A DNA stretch of 64,000 nt from assembly GCF_016093275.1 (NCBI RefSeq), contig NZ_JAEDAK010000010.1, positions 1 through 64,000 of the forward strand. The letters are read 5' to 3'. The position numbers were made by a program, and so were the translations under genes. Shown piece by piece: positions 46,781 to 58,200 of the stretch (position 1 is its first letter; each line of letters begins with the position of its first letter). Source of the stretch: Inhella proteolytica (lineage in GTDB: Bacteria > Pseudomonadota > Gammaproteobacteria > Burkholderiales > Burkholderiaceae_C). The notes under the pieces are model-generated. The model saw only the letters and a list, made by a program, of their open reading frames with translations, did no database searches and was not told where the DNA came from.

Positions 46781-48067
46781 ATGCGGCTCCTGCTGATCCA
46801 CCAGAACTTCCCCGGCCAGTTCAAGCACATGGCGGCCGAATGGGCCAAACGCCCGGGCTGGGAAGTCATCGCCATCGGCCGCGACACCGCGCCCGGCCTG
46901 CCGGCCTGCCCAGAACTCAAGCTGCTGCGCTACAAGCCGCACCGCCCCATCCGCAAGGACCAGCACCACTATCTGCGCCGCATGGAAGACGCCGTGCTGC
47001 ACGGCCAGGCGGTGGCGCGCATCCTGCTGAACCTCAAGAAGAAGGGCTGGCGGCCTGATGCCATCCTGGCCCACCCGGGCTGGGGCGAGACCCTGTACGC
47101 CAAGGACGTCTTCCCTGACACGCGGCTGGTGCACTACTGCGAGTGGTTCTACAACGCGCCGCCCAACCGCGACCTCAGCCACATCGACCGCGCCGACTGG
47201 CCTTACGCCGACATCGGCTTCGACCCCGAGTTCCCGGCCAGCTTCGACGACTACGCGCGCATCCGTTCCTGGAACGCGCTGCATCTGCTGAACCTGCACA
47301 ACTGCGACGCCGGCATCAGCCCCACGCAGTGGCAGAAGGCCCAGCACCCGGCCGAGTACCGCGGCAAGATCACCGTGGCGCATGAGGGCATTGATACCGA
47401 GAACCTGGGGCCGGACCCCGAGGCGCAGTTCAAGACGCCCAGCGGGGTCGTGCTCCGGGCGAACGCCAGCAAGCAGCCGGTGCTGACCTATGTGGCGCGC
47501 AATCTGGAGCCCTACCGGGGCTTCCATACCTTCATGAGGGCGCTGCCGGCGATCCAGCGGGAGCACAAGAACCTGCACACCTTGATCGTCGGCGGGAACG
47601 ACGTGAGCTATGGCTCACGGCCCAAGGAGGCGAAGAACTGGAAGGAAAAGATGCTGGCTGAGGTAGGCGGCCAATTGGATCCAGCGCGAACGCACTTCTT
47701 GGGCAAGCTGCCTTACGAGCACTACAAGCAGGTACTTCGGGTATCGAGTTTGCATACCTACCTGAGCTACCCCTTCGTATTGAGCTGGTCAATGTTGGAA
47801 TCGATGGCGACGGGGTGCCTGGTACTTGGGAGCGACACCTCACCGGTGCGGGAGGCACTGCGCAATGAAGAGAACGGATTGACAGTCAGACCCTTGGATT
47901 GCACGGCCCTGGCGAAACGCGCTGGCGAGGCTTTGGCCAGGCCGACTGCCCAACTGCAGTTGTTGAAGCGTGCTGCAACCCAACAGGTCCATGAGCGCTG
48001 GCCACGCGCGCGCGGACGCTGGGCCGTCGAGGAGCTGTTCGCCCAACCGAGCAGCCGTTCGTCATGA
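46781..48067 (+). CDS. Family-4-type glycosyltransferase
   Basis: 428 residues, 2 bp after the adaptor stop. It opens MRLLLIHQNFPGQFKHMA, and the GT-B donor-site part reads YVARNLEPYRGFHTFMRALP and SMLESMATGCLVLGSDTSPV. No signal peptide or membrane segment. It transfers a sugar from a nucleotide donor; the acceptor is unknown. A glycosyltransferase inside a type I secretion operon is unusual and may modify the secreted RTX protein or a surface glycan that retains it. Confidence 0.88.
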   Translation: MRLLLIHQNFPGQFKHMAAEWAKRPGWEVIAIGRDTAPGLPACPELKLLRYKPHRPIRKDQHHYLRRMEDAVLHGQAVARILLNLKKKGWRPDAILAHPGWGETLYAKDVFPDTRLVHYCEWFYNAPPNRDLSHIDRADWPYADIGFDPEFPASFDDYARIRSWNALHLLNLHNCDAGISPTQWQKAQHPAEYRGKITVAHEGIDTENLGPDPEAQFKTPSGVVLRANASKQPVLTYVARNLEPYRGFHTFMRALPAIQREHKNLHTLIVGGNDVSYGSRPKEAKNWKEKMLAEVGGQLDPARTHFLGKLPYEHYKQVLRVSSLHTYLSYPFVLSWSMLESMATGCLVLGSDTSPVREALRNEENGLTVRPLDCTALAKRAGEALARPTAQLQLLKRAATQQVHERWPRARGRWAVEELFAQPSSRSS

Positions 48068-48287
48068 ACCCGGTGGCTGCTCCTTCATACCCGCGCCATG
48101 ACAAGAGCCGCGCATGCAGGCTGAGTCCATGGCGCCCTGGCCCGGCTCAGACCTGGCGAGAACCGCTGGGGCGGTGAGCCCTCCGTGAGCCACCCCTCAG
48201 ACCCGTGAACGCTGCCTGGTGGTGCCACACGACTGTGGCGGCACCCAGCAGCCAATGGATCCTCAAGAAAACCGAATGGGACGTGAG

Positions 48288-49253
48288 ATGAATTCTGCAA
48301 AGACTCCGCAATGCTTGCTGGCTGCACCTCAACAGGCCAGCTGCGCAGGGCTTCGAGCGGGCAGCCCAACGGGCACCCAGCGCGGCTGGACCCGGTCGAA
48401 CGCCGGGACTGCGGCCGCTGCAGGGTTGCGCTCGCGCGCGGCTGCAACCCGCTGTGCTGCCGCACTCGGGAGCCTGCTGCTGCTGGGGGCCTGCGCCGCC
48501 ACGCCCGATGCCGAGCAGTTGGCCTTTCAGCAGAAGTACGCCAAGGCCAAGGCCTTGTTCGAGGAGCGCTGCAAGACCGCCGGGGTGGTGATTCACCGCA
48601 CGGTCAAGGATGTGGAGGGCATTGAGCTGACCAAGATCCGGCAGCCGGTTCCTTGGGGCGGGAAGGAGTACTTTGATCCGATGTACCCGGGCGCTGCGAT
48701 GGCTGGTGAGGTGTCCGGTGATCGGTACGTGTGGCAGTTCCTTGCAAGCGAGTTTCGACTTGTTAACGCACCTGAACGACGAGGTGGCTTTGCACATCCA
48801 AAAAAGTCCTTGAGCTATCTCGAACTGCCGCCCACTCGCGGCTATCAGTTCGTTGAGTACCAGGACGCAATTTCGCAGGGACGTATGCGGTGCAGGGCGA
48901 GCCTCGATCCGGATCCAAGGTCTTTCGACCGCTTCATGCTCTGTGAGCGTTCGCATCAGTCTGCGCCCCGGTATGCGCTGGACTTCGAGGATCTTGCCGA
49001 TGCCTCAGACCGCGAGTTCTGGGTTGCTGGGACAAAGCTGAAAGTAATCGACAAGCACACCGGCGAAGTGATCGCACAACTCACCCGGTTCGTGTGGGAC
49101 CCGGGCTTTGGCGCTAGCACTACCGGACGCTGGCCTTGGCAGCATGCGAACGCTAGAGCTAGCACCGTTTGTCCAAGTGACGCCAACCAATTCCTCCATC
49201 ACGACAGCCGCTATTTCGTTGACCAAGTACTCATTCCAAAGCAGGGGGACTGA
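48288..49253 (+). CDS. Putative lipoprotein directly upstream of the RTX protein
   Basis: 321 residues from the ATG at 48288, which has GGGACGTGAG upstream. A GTG at 48219 and a TTG at 48426 are alternatives; the last would give a textbook lipoprotein signal (RSRAAATRCAAALGSLLLLG then Cys), while the ATG leaves 69 residues before the lipobox. The body is unfamiliar: KALFEERCKTAGVVIHRTVK, DPMYPGAAMAGEVSGDRYVW, several Cys. It ends 2 bp before the giant RTX gene, so the two are surely co-expressed. An immunity or maturation role for the lipase-type toxin is possible but unproven. Codon use is less GC-biased from about 48700 on. Confidence 0.75.
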   Translation: MNSAKTPQCLLAAPQQASCAGLRAGSPTGTQRGWTRSNAGTAAAAGLRSRAAATRCAAALGSLLLLGACAATPDAEQLAFQQKYAKAKALFEERCKTAGVVIHRTVKDVEGIELTKIRQPVPWGGKEYFDPMYPGAAMAGEVSGDRYVWQFLASEFRLVNAPERRGGFAHPKKSLSYLELPPTRGYQFVEYQDAISQGRMRCRASLDPDPRSFDRFMLCERSHQSAPRYALDFEDLADASDREFWVAGTKLKVIDKHTGEVIAQLTRFVWDPGFGASTTGRWPWQHANARASTVCPSDANQFLHHDSRYFVDQVLIPKQGD

Positions 49254-49255
49254 CC

Positions 49256-52200
49256 ATGACGACCAACACCGACCCGACTTCGCCTCAAGTTCTGCAGACC
49301 TATACGCTGCTGCAGATTGCAGCAGAGGCATTTCTTGGCATTGATCCTGAAGCTACCGCTGCCGCGCCAGGAGCTGGCGCCGTCCCCCGGTCGTTGATCG
49401 GGAACGAATCTTGGCTCACCGAAGGCAATCTCCACTCATCCCGCATGACGGACCAGCAAGCCCAAGAATTCGCCAACGATTGGAAGGTCGTCTCCCACCA
49501 GCCCAACACGGCCACAGGCTTCAGCGCCACCCTGTTCGAGTACATCGGCAGCGATCCCAGCAAGCGCTTGACCAGCAGCAAGTACGTCGTCTCCTTCCGC
49601 TCCACCGAATTCATCGAAGACGCCGCGCGCGACAACCTGGCCACCAACCAGCTGGAGATTTCCAAAGGCGGATGGGCCTACGGGCAGATCGCGGACATGC
49701 AGGCCTGGTGGGCCAGCGTGCAGCCGCAGATTGGTGCCAGCAAGGTGGACGTGACCGGCTACAGCCTGGGCGGCCATCTGGCCACCGCCTTCTACGAGCT
49801 GAACAAGCCGCAGATCGGGCAGGTCTACACCTTCAACGGCGCCGGCGTGGGCAAGGTGAAGGATGGCTACAACCTGGGCCAGGTCATTCAGGTATTCGGT
49901 ACCCAGCGCGAGCCCGGTCAAAACGCCTCGAGTTTCACGACGGCGCCCGCGCAGGCCCGCTACGCCGAACTGACCCAGAAGTACCGCGCCGGTCAGAGCT
50001 ACACCGACGCTGCCATCCAAGCCGACCGCGCCGCCTTGGCGACCCAGCTCAACCAGCTGAAGCTGAGCACTTCCAGCCTGGGTCAGCCCTATGGGCAGGA
50101 CATCCGCGAACTGGAGCGCCTGGACCTTGCGCTGGAGCGCATGAGTTCGGTGCTGCGCGAGACGGTGCGAGTGGCGACCCTGGCCGACAGCAAGGGGCTG
50201 GTGCCCGCCAACATCAATGGCAGCGCCAATGTGGCCGGCATCCAACTGGACTACCAGCTGGCGGTGCTGACCGCCATGGACAAGACGGAGTTTGCCGGCC
50301 TCAAGGGGGCGATTGGGGGCATCGATGTGCTGCTCAACACCCGCCGCGAAGGCGCCACGGGCCTGGCGAATTTTCATGACGTGTACGGGGCGCCTTTCCC
50401 CTCCGCCGTGGCGAACTCGCAGCGGCACTACGGCAGCGCCACGCCGGTGTTCATCGAGGACCAGCCGCTGTGGCGCGGCACGGTGGTCGGGGATGTGCTC
50501 AAGGTGTCGTGGCGCGAGGGGGAGGTCCGGTTGCTGGTGACGCAGTACGACCTCAACGACTTTGGCGACACGCACAGCATCGTGCTGATGGCGGATTCGC
50601 TGCGTCTCCAGTCCCTGTTCACCAAGCTCGCTCCTGCCACCTCGCAGAGCAATCTGAATTCCTTCCTCGAAGCAGGATCCAACAGCAAGGCCAACGGGGT
50701 AGCCGGTGAACAAGGCACGGCTGAAGGCGATAGCTTGGAACGATTGCTCGACGCCACGCGACTGGTCTTTCAGGGGCCAGCGTCACTGGCCACGCCGACG
50801 GCCTCCACTCTGGACGGCAACACCTGGCACCGGATGGATCTGCGCCAATCTTTCGAGAACAACATCCGGGGCCTGGAACAGATGGTCTCCGGGTTGGCGG
50901 GCCTGGTGACTGTCAAGTTGAGTGGCCAGGACATGAAGGCCAGCATCGACTTCAGCGCCATGGTCAGTCTCTATGCACTGAGCCCGGTTGTCTTCAGTCC
51001 CTCGGACAACGGGGCTACCGCACTGGACGGGCTTCTGAGTACGAGTTGGGGCTCGCTCCGCGCCGCTTGGGAGGAGGACTATCAACGCGCCGCCTCCACA
51101 CCGGCTGAACTTTTCAACTTCACAAGCACCTGGAGCAAAGCGCGCGGCCAGATGCTCTCCGCTGTCGTCCAGCGAAACCAGGACAACCAGCGCGACAACC
51201 AACCGAATGCTGCAGCCCCTTCCGCGGGTGGCGCCATTCACTTCCACGACTACGCAAGCGGCCGGACCTTCGATGAGGGCTTGGCTGATCAGCACGGTGA
51301 GATGCGCCATGTGGTGTTTGCGGACGCACTGGGCCGCTCGCTGACCGGCCAGGGATTGTCCGACTCGCTCTTCGGTGGGGCCGGTGCCGACGGACTTGAC
51401 GGAGCGGCGGGTGCAGATTGGCTGGAGGGCGGCGCCGGAAACGACACGTTGTTGGGTGGTGAAGGGAACGGCAAGGACACCCTGTTGGGTGGTTCCGGGG
51501 ACGACAGACTGGACGGAGGTTCGGGGAGTGACCGCCTGATCGGCGGTGTCGGGAACGACGCTTATGTTTTTGCAGGGACCGATATCGGCAACGACGTTGT
51601 CATCGATAGCGATGGCCTCGGCACCCTTACTGTCGGGGGACTCGGCCAACTCACCGGCGGCAGACGCACTGAGGTCGGTGCAGACAGTTTCTTGAGCGCC
51701 GATAGAAAGGTGCAGTACACCCTGGGCTCACGAGGGGCCGATGGCCTGCGCAATGTCTACATCAGTTTCAAGAGTGAGGCAGGTGTGCGCGGCAGCATCG
51801 TGGTGCAGGGGTGGAGAGAGGACAGAAACCTAGGTTTGGTATTCGAGACCTCCAGTTCCCCGGTGGCGATCGATCGCGTCTTTGAGGGCGACCGCGCCAA
51901 GTTGGTGGGAGCCTTGGGCAACTACTTGCTCGACGAAACCCGTGGCCTGGACAGCGCCTACGTGCCGGGTGACGGCGCGGGCTACCAGTTGGGTAACCCG
52001 CAGCCAGGCGCAGCCGACGTGCTCAATGGTTTCAGCGGTACAGCTGACTCCATCGTCGGGGGGGGCGGCAATGACGCGTTGGCTGGCCACGGAGGAGGTG
52101 ACTACATCAATGGGGGGGAAGGCAGCGACCTGATTTTTGGTGGCAAGGGGGCTGATACGCTGATTGGCGCCGACGGAGACGATGTCATCGACGGCTCCAG

Positions 52201-55200
52201 ATCAGTGGTGCTGTCGACACCGAGTGACAACACGACTCCCCAAGTACCGAATGGCTACGTGCTGCAGTACCAAGGATTCGGCTGGATTCGCTACGTAACC
52301 GCTGACTATCCAGGCCCCCAAAGTGGTTGGGTTGGCTTCCGGAATGTTGCTTTGGCGGACGAGGCCACCAACGAGGCCAATTCGGATCCGGTTCTGAACG
52401 CCCTTGGACTCGGTAATTTCATCGATGGTGGCGCCGGTGGCGACCTGATCTGGAGCGGAGGCGGTCAAGACACCGTGCTAGGTGGTGACGGCGGTGACGG
52501 CATCAACGGCCAGTGGGATGACGACTTGATCCTGGGGGGCGAGGGCAATGACAACATTTGGGGCGATCTTTGGCTGGATGCCCATGGATCCAACTACGCG
52601 TTGCACGGCGACGACCTGCTGGACGGCGGCAATGGCAATGACACGCTGCGCGGACATGGTGGCAGCGACACACTGATTGGCGGCGACGGTGACGATGATC
52701 TGCGGGGAGACTTCAAGAACGCGGAAGACTCCGACCCCTTGGACACCGAGGGGGTATTCGCCAACCTGGATCCGCTTCTGCTGCGCGGCGAAGACCTACT
52801 TGACGGCGGAGCTGGCAATGACCGTTTGGTGGGTGATGCCGATAGCGATACCTTGTATGGCGGTGATGGGCAGGACAGCCTCTGGGGTGACGGCGAGGAC
52901 GCGCGCGCTGAACTGCAGGGCCGCGACTACCTGGATGGCGGGGCAGGAGACGACTATCTCCAAGGCCGTGGCCTCGAGGACACCCTCTTAGGCGGCGCAG
53001 GCAATGATGTGCTGATCGGCGACTCTCCAGTTGAGGAATTGGTCCTGTCACTGCACGGCAATGATTCATTGGATGGCGGTCTGGGCTCCGACACTCTGGT
53101 GGGTATGGGGGGATCGGACACCCTGTTGGGCGGCGACGGCGATGACGCATTCTTTGGAGACTTCCGTACCGGTGAGGGATCCGACCTGAGCGATGGGGCC
53201 GACTGGATCGAGGGCGGTGCAGGGTCGGACTCGGTTCGAGCAGGCGGTGGTAATGACACCATCAAGGGCGGCGCGGACTCTGACTATTTGGAGGGCGAAG
53301 CGGGCGAAGATGTCATTGACGGCGGCGGCGCGACCGATGTCTTGACGGGCGGCGCAGGAAGCGACACCTTGTGGGGTGGAGCGGGCGCAGACGTGCTGCA
53401 AGGTGGTGCCGGGAATGACACCTACCTGTTCGGTACCGGAGACAGCTTGGTTGATGCGCAAAATCAGGCCGATTTTGTTGAAGACACCGAGGGCACAAAC
53501 CGTCTGGTGTTGGCCGCAGAGGCAGCCGGCATGCAATCGCAGCAACTGCCTGACGGCAGTTTGCTGCTGAATATGGCGGGCAGCGAGCGCTTGCTCATTT
53601 CTGGCCCCAGCCTGAGCCACATTGCAAGCATTCACGCTGGTGGTGAGACGCTGAGCCTGGCCGAGTTGGTCGGCCGAACGGCACCACAACCTGTGCACTT
53701 TGAGGTAAGTGCCGCGCCTCAAGCAGTTCTCTCTCAGTCCGTTGCGCTTGCAAGCGAAGCAGGCGCGCCTCTAGTTGCCAGCAGCAGCGCGCCCCTCTCG
53801 ACAACGAGTTCGCAAGAAGTTTGGCTGGGCGGCTACGGCAATGACACCTTGTTCGCAGGAGGTGCCGATGCCGTGCTCAGCGGTGGGCGCGGAAGCGACG
53901 TGATGCAAAGCAACTACAGCGGGGCGACATACCACTACGGTCTGGGTGACGGGGACGACATCATCGTCGCGAACTGGCGGAACTATGCGGATGACGCACC
54001 GAAGAGCCGCCTGGTATTCGGAGAGGGCATCCTGCCCACAGACTTGGTGTTGAGCCCGAGTGGCAGCTCGCTGGATATTGACATCTTCAACCCATTGCAG
54101 GCTGGCCGAGTCACCCTCAACAACTTCACCGCAAGTGCCGCACAGAAGCATGGCGGCGTGAGCGAATTCGTATTCAGCAACGGGGCAGTGCTTACGCATG
54201 CCCAGTTGGTGGCGCGGGGCTTCGACCTCGTGGGCACACAGGCCGCCAACTACTTGTCGGGTACGAACTTGGTCGATCGCTTCGATGGCGGAGCGGGCGA
54301 CGACACGATGTTGGGGGGGCTGGGCGCGGACGCCTATTCCTGGGGTCTCGGTGACGGCAAGGACGTCATTCAAGAGGCCGCCAACGTGGTGGGCGAGGAC
54401 GATGTCATCTTGATGCAAGATGGACTTCGCCCGCAGGAGGTGCAGCTCAATCGCATGGGCAATGACCTGCTGATCAGCGTACCTAGCCGGCCGGATCGAC
54501 TGCGGGTGACTGGCCACTTTGCGGGCACCGGCGTTGAGGCTCTGCACTTCGAGGACGGTACGGTCTGGACCGCCGCCGAGTTGCTCGCGCGCGCGCTTCC
54601 CGGCATGGGCGAATCGGAAGCTGCGGACGAACTGATCGGCACCGCAGCCGCCGACACGATAGACGGGTTGGGTGGCAATGACACTATTCGAGGCATGGAC
54701 GGTGCGGATTCCTTGCTAGGGGGCTTGGGCAACGACGAACTGGATGGCGGATCAGGCAACGACAGTCTGTTTGGAGGGGATGGCAATGACCTCCTCTCAG
54801 GACTGACTGGTAGTGATCTGCTGGAAGGTCAGGCCGGTAACGACACACTGATCGCCGCCTATTCGGGCTCTGACACGCTGTACGGCGGGGCAGGCGACGA
54901 TGTGCTGTATGTGCAGGGTGATGCGCACGTCATCCGCTTCGGGCGGGGCGATGGCCACGACACGGTGCACGGCGATGCAAACGTGACGACCGCCATCGAG
55001 TTTGCCGCTGATGTGCTGCCCTCCGATGTTCGAGTCCACCGCGCTGGTTCTGATTACGCGGCAGCGCAGAACCTGCGCTTGAGCATTGCCGGGAGTGCTG
55101 CGTCGATCACCCTGAACGCCTTCTTTGAGCCCGCCGGGGATGTGAATCCCTACGCTGGACTTCGGCAAGTGCGCTTCTCCAATGGCACGAGTTGGAACCT

Positions 55201-58200
55201 GGACGACCTGCTGCGCCAGATGCTTCTGGGTTCAGCCGGCGACGACTGGGTGCAAGGAACCAAAGCGGCGGAGCAGCTTGAAGGCCAAGCTGGCAATGAC
55301 ACCTTGAAGGGGGGCGCAGGAAACGACACTTTCAGAGGGGGCACGGGCAACGACAGCATGGAGGGCGGCGCGGGCGACGACCTCTATCTATTCAGTCTCG
55401 GAGATGGCAGCGACGTGATCTCTGACTTGTCCGGTCGAAGCACCATCCGCTTCGGCGCGGGGATCAACCCTGCAGACCTACGGGGTCGCCGAACGGAGGA
55501 GACCGGGGACCTTGTTCTGATGGTGGGTAGCGGCGGCGATCAGTTGCGGGTCCAAGGGCACTTTCCTACCCTGTACTCCAGTGGCAATCCAATTCAGCGA
55601 TTCGAGTTTGCCGACGGAAGCAGTTGGGACTCAGCGCGGATCGGCGACTTGGTCATCAGCATCACCACCCCTTGGGGAGGCGCGGCGATGACGGGTACAG
55701 AGTCGGCGGAAACCTGGTTTGGCACATCCAACAGCGACACCCTCGACGGGGCCGGTGGGAATGACTGGATTCATGGTGCAGGCGGCGATGACAACTTGGC
55801 AGGGGGCTCAGGCGACGATGAGTTGCTAGGCGGGAGCGGTAACGACGCGCTCAACGGCGGCGCAGGGCGCGATACCTTGGACGGAGGCGCAGGAATCGAT
55901 GTGCTGAATCTCAGCGAAGGTGGCGATGCACTCCGATTCGGTCGTGGCGATGGGCGAGACGATGTGTCTGGGTTCTACGCCCTTGGCGCCTGGCAAGGGG
56001 TGATTGAGTTCAAGCCCGGGGTTGCGCCCGCTGACGTGCAGGTCCGCAATCAGGGCGGATACCTGTCCCTTGTGCTTCCGGGAGGTGTTGATGAGTTGCG
56101 CCTCAACCAGCTCTTTCTAAACTGGGGGGGGCCAAACATGGGCCCCTTTGCGAACCCAGAGGCGCCATTCGCTCGTTTCGCTGACGGCACGATCTGGACG
56201 GGCGCTCAGCTCACGGCGCGCTACTTGAGTTCGAGCCCTGAAGCGGACAACCTTGTGGGCACTGCATACGGAGACACCCTAGCGGGTGGCGATGGTGCGG
56301 ACAGGCTGTCGGGGGACTACGGCGCGGACCTGCTGATGGGCGACGCGGGCGATGACACGCTGCTGGGCGGTTCGGAGGATGACACGCTGCAGGGCGGCGT
56401 TGGTGCCGACTACTTGAGTGGGTCTGATGGCAATGACGTCCTTGACGGTGGCATCGGAAACGACGTCATCAACATGGGTCGTGGAAACAATCGAATCCTG
56501 TTTGGACGCGGTGACGGCGACGACGAGGTTGAGAACACCTATCTGGACGGCGTACAGAACGAGCTGCACTTCAAGCCCGGCATTACGCCGGCAGATGTGC
56601 TCGCGCGGATTGACGGGTCCGACCTGGTACTTGAGCTCAAGGACGGCCAAGGCAGCGTTCGGCTGAAGGGCTTCAACGTCAATCAGCCGCTGGTCAACCA
56701 GATCGCTTTTGCAGATGGCACTCGCTGGGTCCCTGGCGGCGATGGCAGTCAAATGATGCCCGGCCTCACAAATGCTGCCGATGTTTGGGTTGGCACCTCC
56801 GGCAATGACACCATCAACGGCTTGGGTGGCAATGACCAGCTCGACGGCCAAGCGGGAAGTGATGTACTGGACGGTGGTAGCGGCGCCGATACGCTGACCG
56901 GCGGTGCGGGTGACGACCAGTTCCATGTGGACGACACGCTTGATCTGGTGGTGGAGGCTCCCAGCGGCGGATTCGACACGGTGGTCAGCACCATCGACTT
57001 GACGCTGCCAGCCAACGTCGAGCGCGGCGTGCTGCCCAACGCATTCGACGGTCAGTTGATCGGCAATGCGTTGAACAACTTGCTCGAAGGTGGAAGCCGC
57101 CTGGATGGCGGAGCCGGCGCTGACACGATGAGTGGCGGAGCAGGGGCCGACGAGTATCTGGTGGACAACGTAGACGATGTGATCGTCGAACTGTCGGATG
57201 GGGGCTATGACTTTGTGACCTCCTCTGCCAGCTATTCATTGCCAGCTCACGTGGAAGACCTGGTGCTGAGCGGCTCCGCGCCTATCAGCGGAATTGGCAA
57301 TGCGGGCCCCAATGTCCTGACCGGCAATGCTGGCGCCAATCGCCTGGTTGGCGGTGGCGGCACCGATACGCTCAAGGGTGGGGCTGGCAATGACACCTAT
57401 GTACTGGATGACGCAGGCGACCAGATCGTCGAAGCCAGCGGAGCCGGGACGGACAGCGTGGAGGTTGGCTTTGACTACACGCTACCGGCCAACCTGGAGA
57501 ACCTGCTGCTGACCGGCACGGCGAATCTGAAGGGCATGGGCAATGCGGTGGCCAACCTGTTGGTCGGGAACGCCGGCAACAACCTGCTGGACGGCGCGGC
57601 GGGTGATGACACCCTGGACGGCGGCCAGGGTGTTGACACGCTGCGTGGTGGCGCCGGCAACGATGTGTACAGGGTGGACCAAGCCGGCGACGTAGTGACC
57701 GAAGCCGCGAGCGGTGGCACGGACACGGTGGAAGCCTCGGCCAGCTACACCTTGCCGGTCGAGGTGGAGAAGCTGACCCTGACCGGCACGGCACACCTGA
57801 ATGGCACCGGCAATGCAGCAGCCAATACCCTCACCGGCAACAGCGGCAACAACCGACTCGACGGCGGCGCGGGTAGCGACACGATGCTGGGTGGAGCCGG
57901 TGACGACACCTACGTGGTCGATGCCGCAGGAGATGTAGTCACCGAACTGACCGGCAACGGATCAGACACCGTGGAGACGGCGCTGACTTACACCCTGCCC
58001 GCCGAAGTGGAGAACCTCAAGCTCACGGGCAGTGGTGCCGTGACCGCAACCGGCAATGCGTCGTCCAACGTCCTCACCGGCAACGGCGCCAACAACCGCC
58101 TGGACGGCAAGGCGGGCGCCGACACGATGGCAGGAGGTGCCGGCGATGACAGCTATGTGGTGGATGCCGCTGGCGACGTCATCACCGAAGTCGCAGGGGC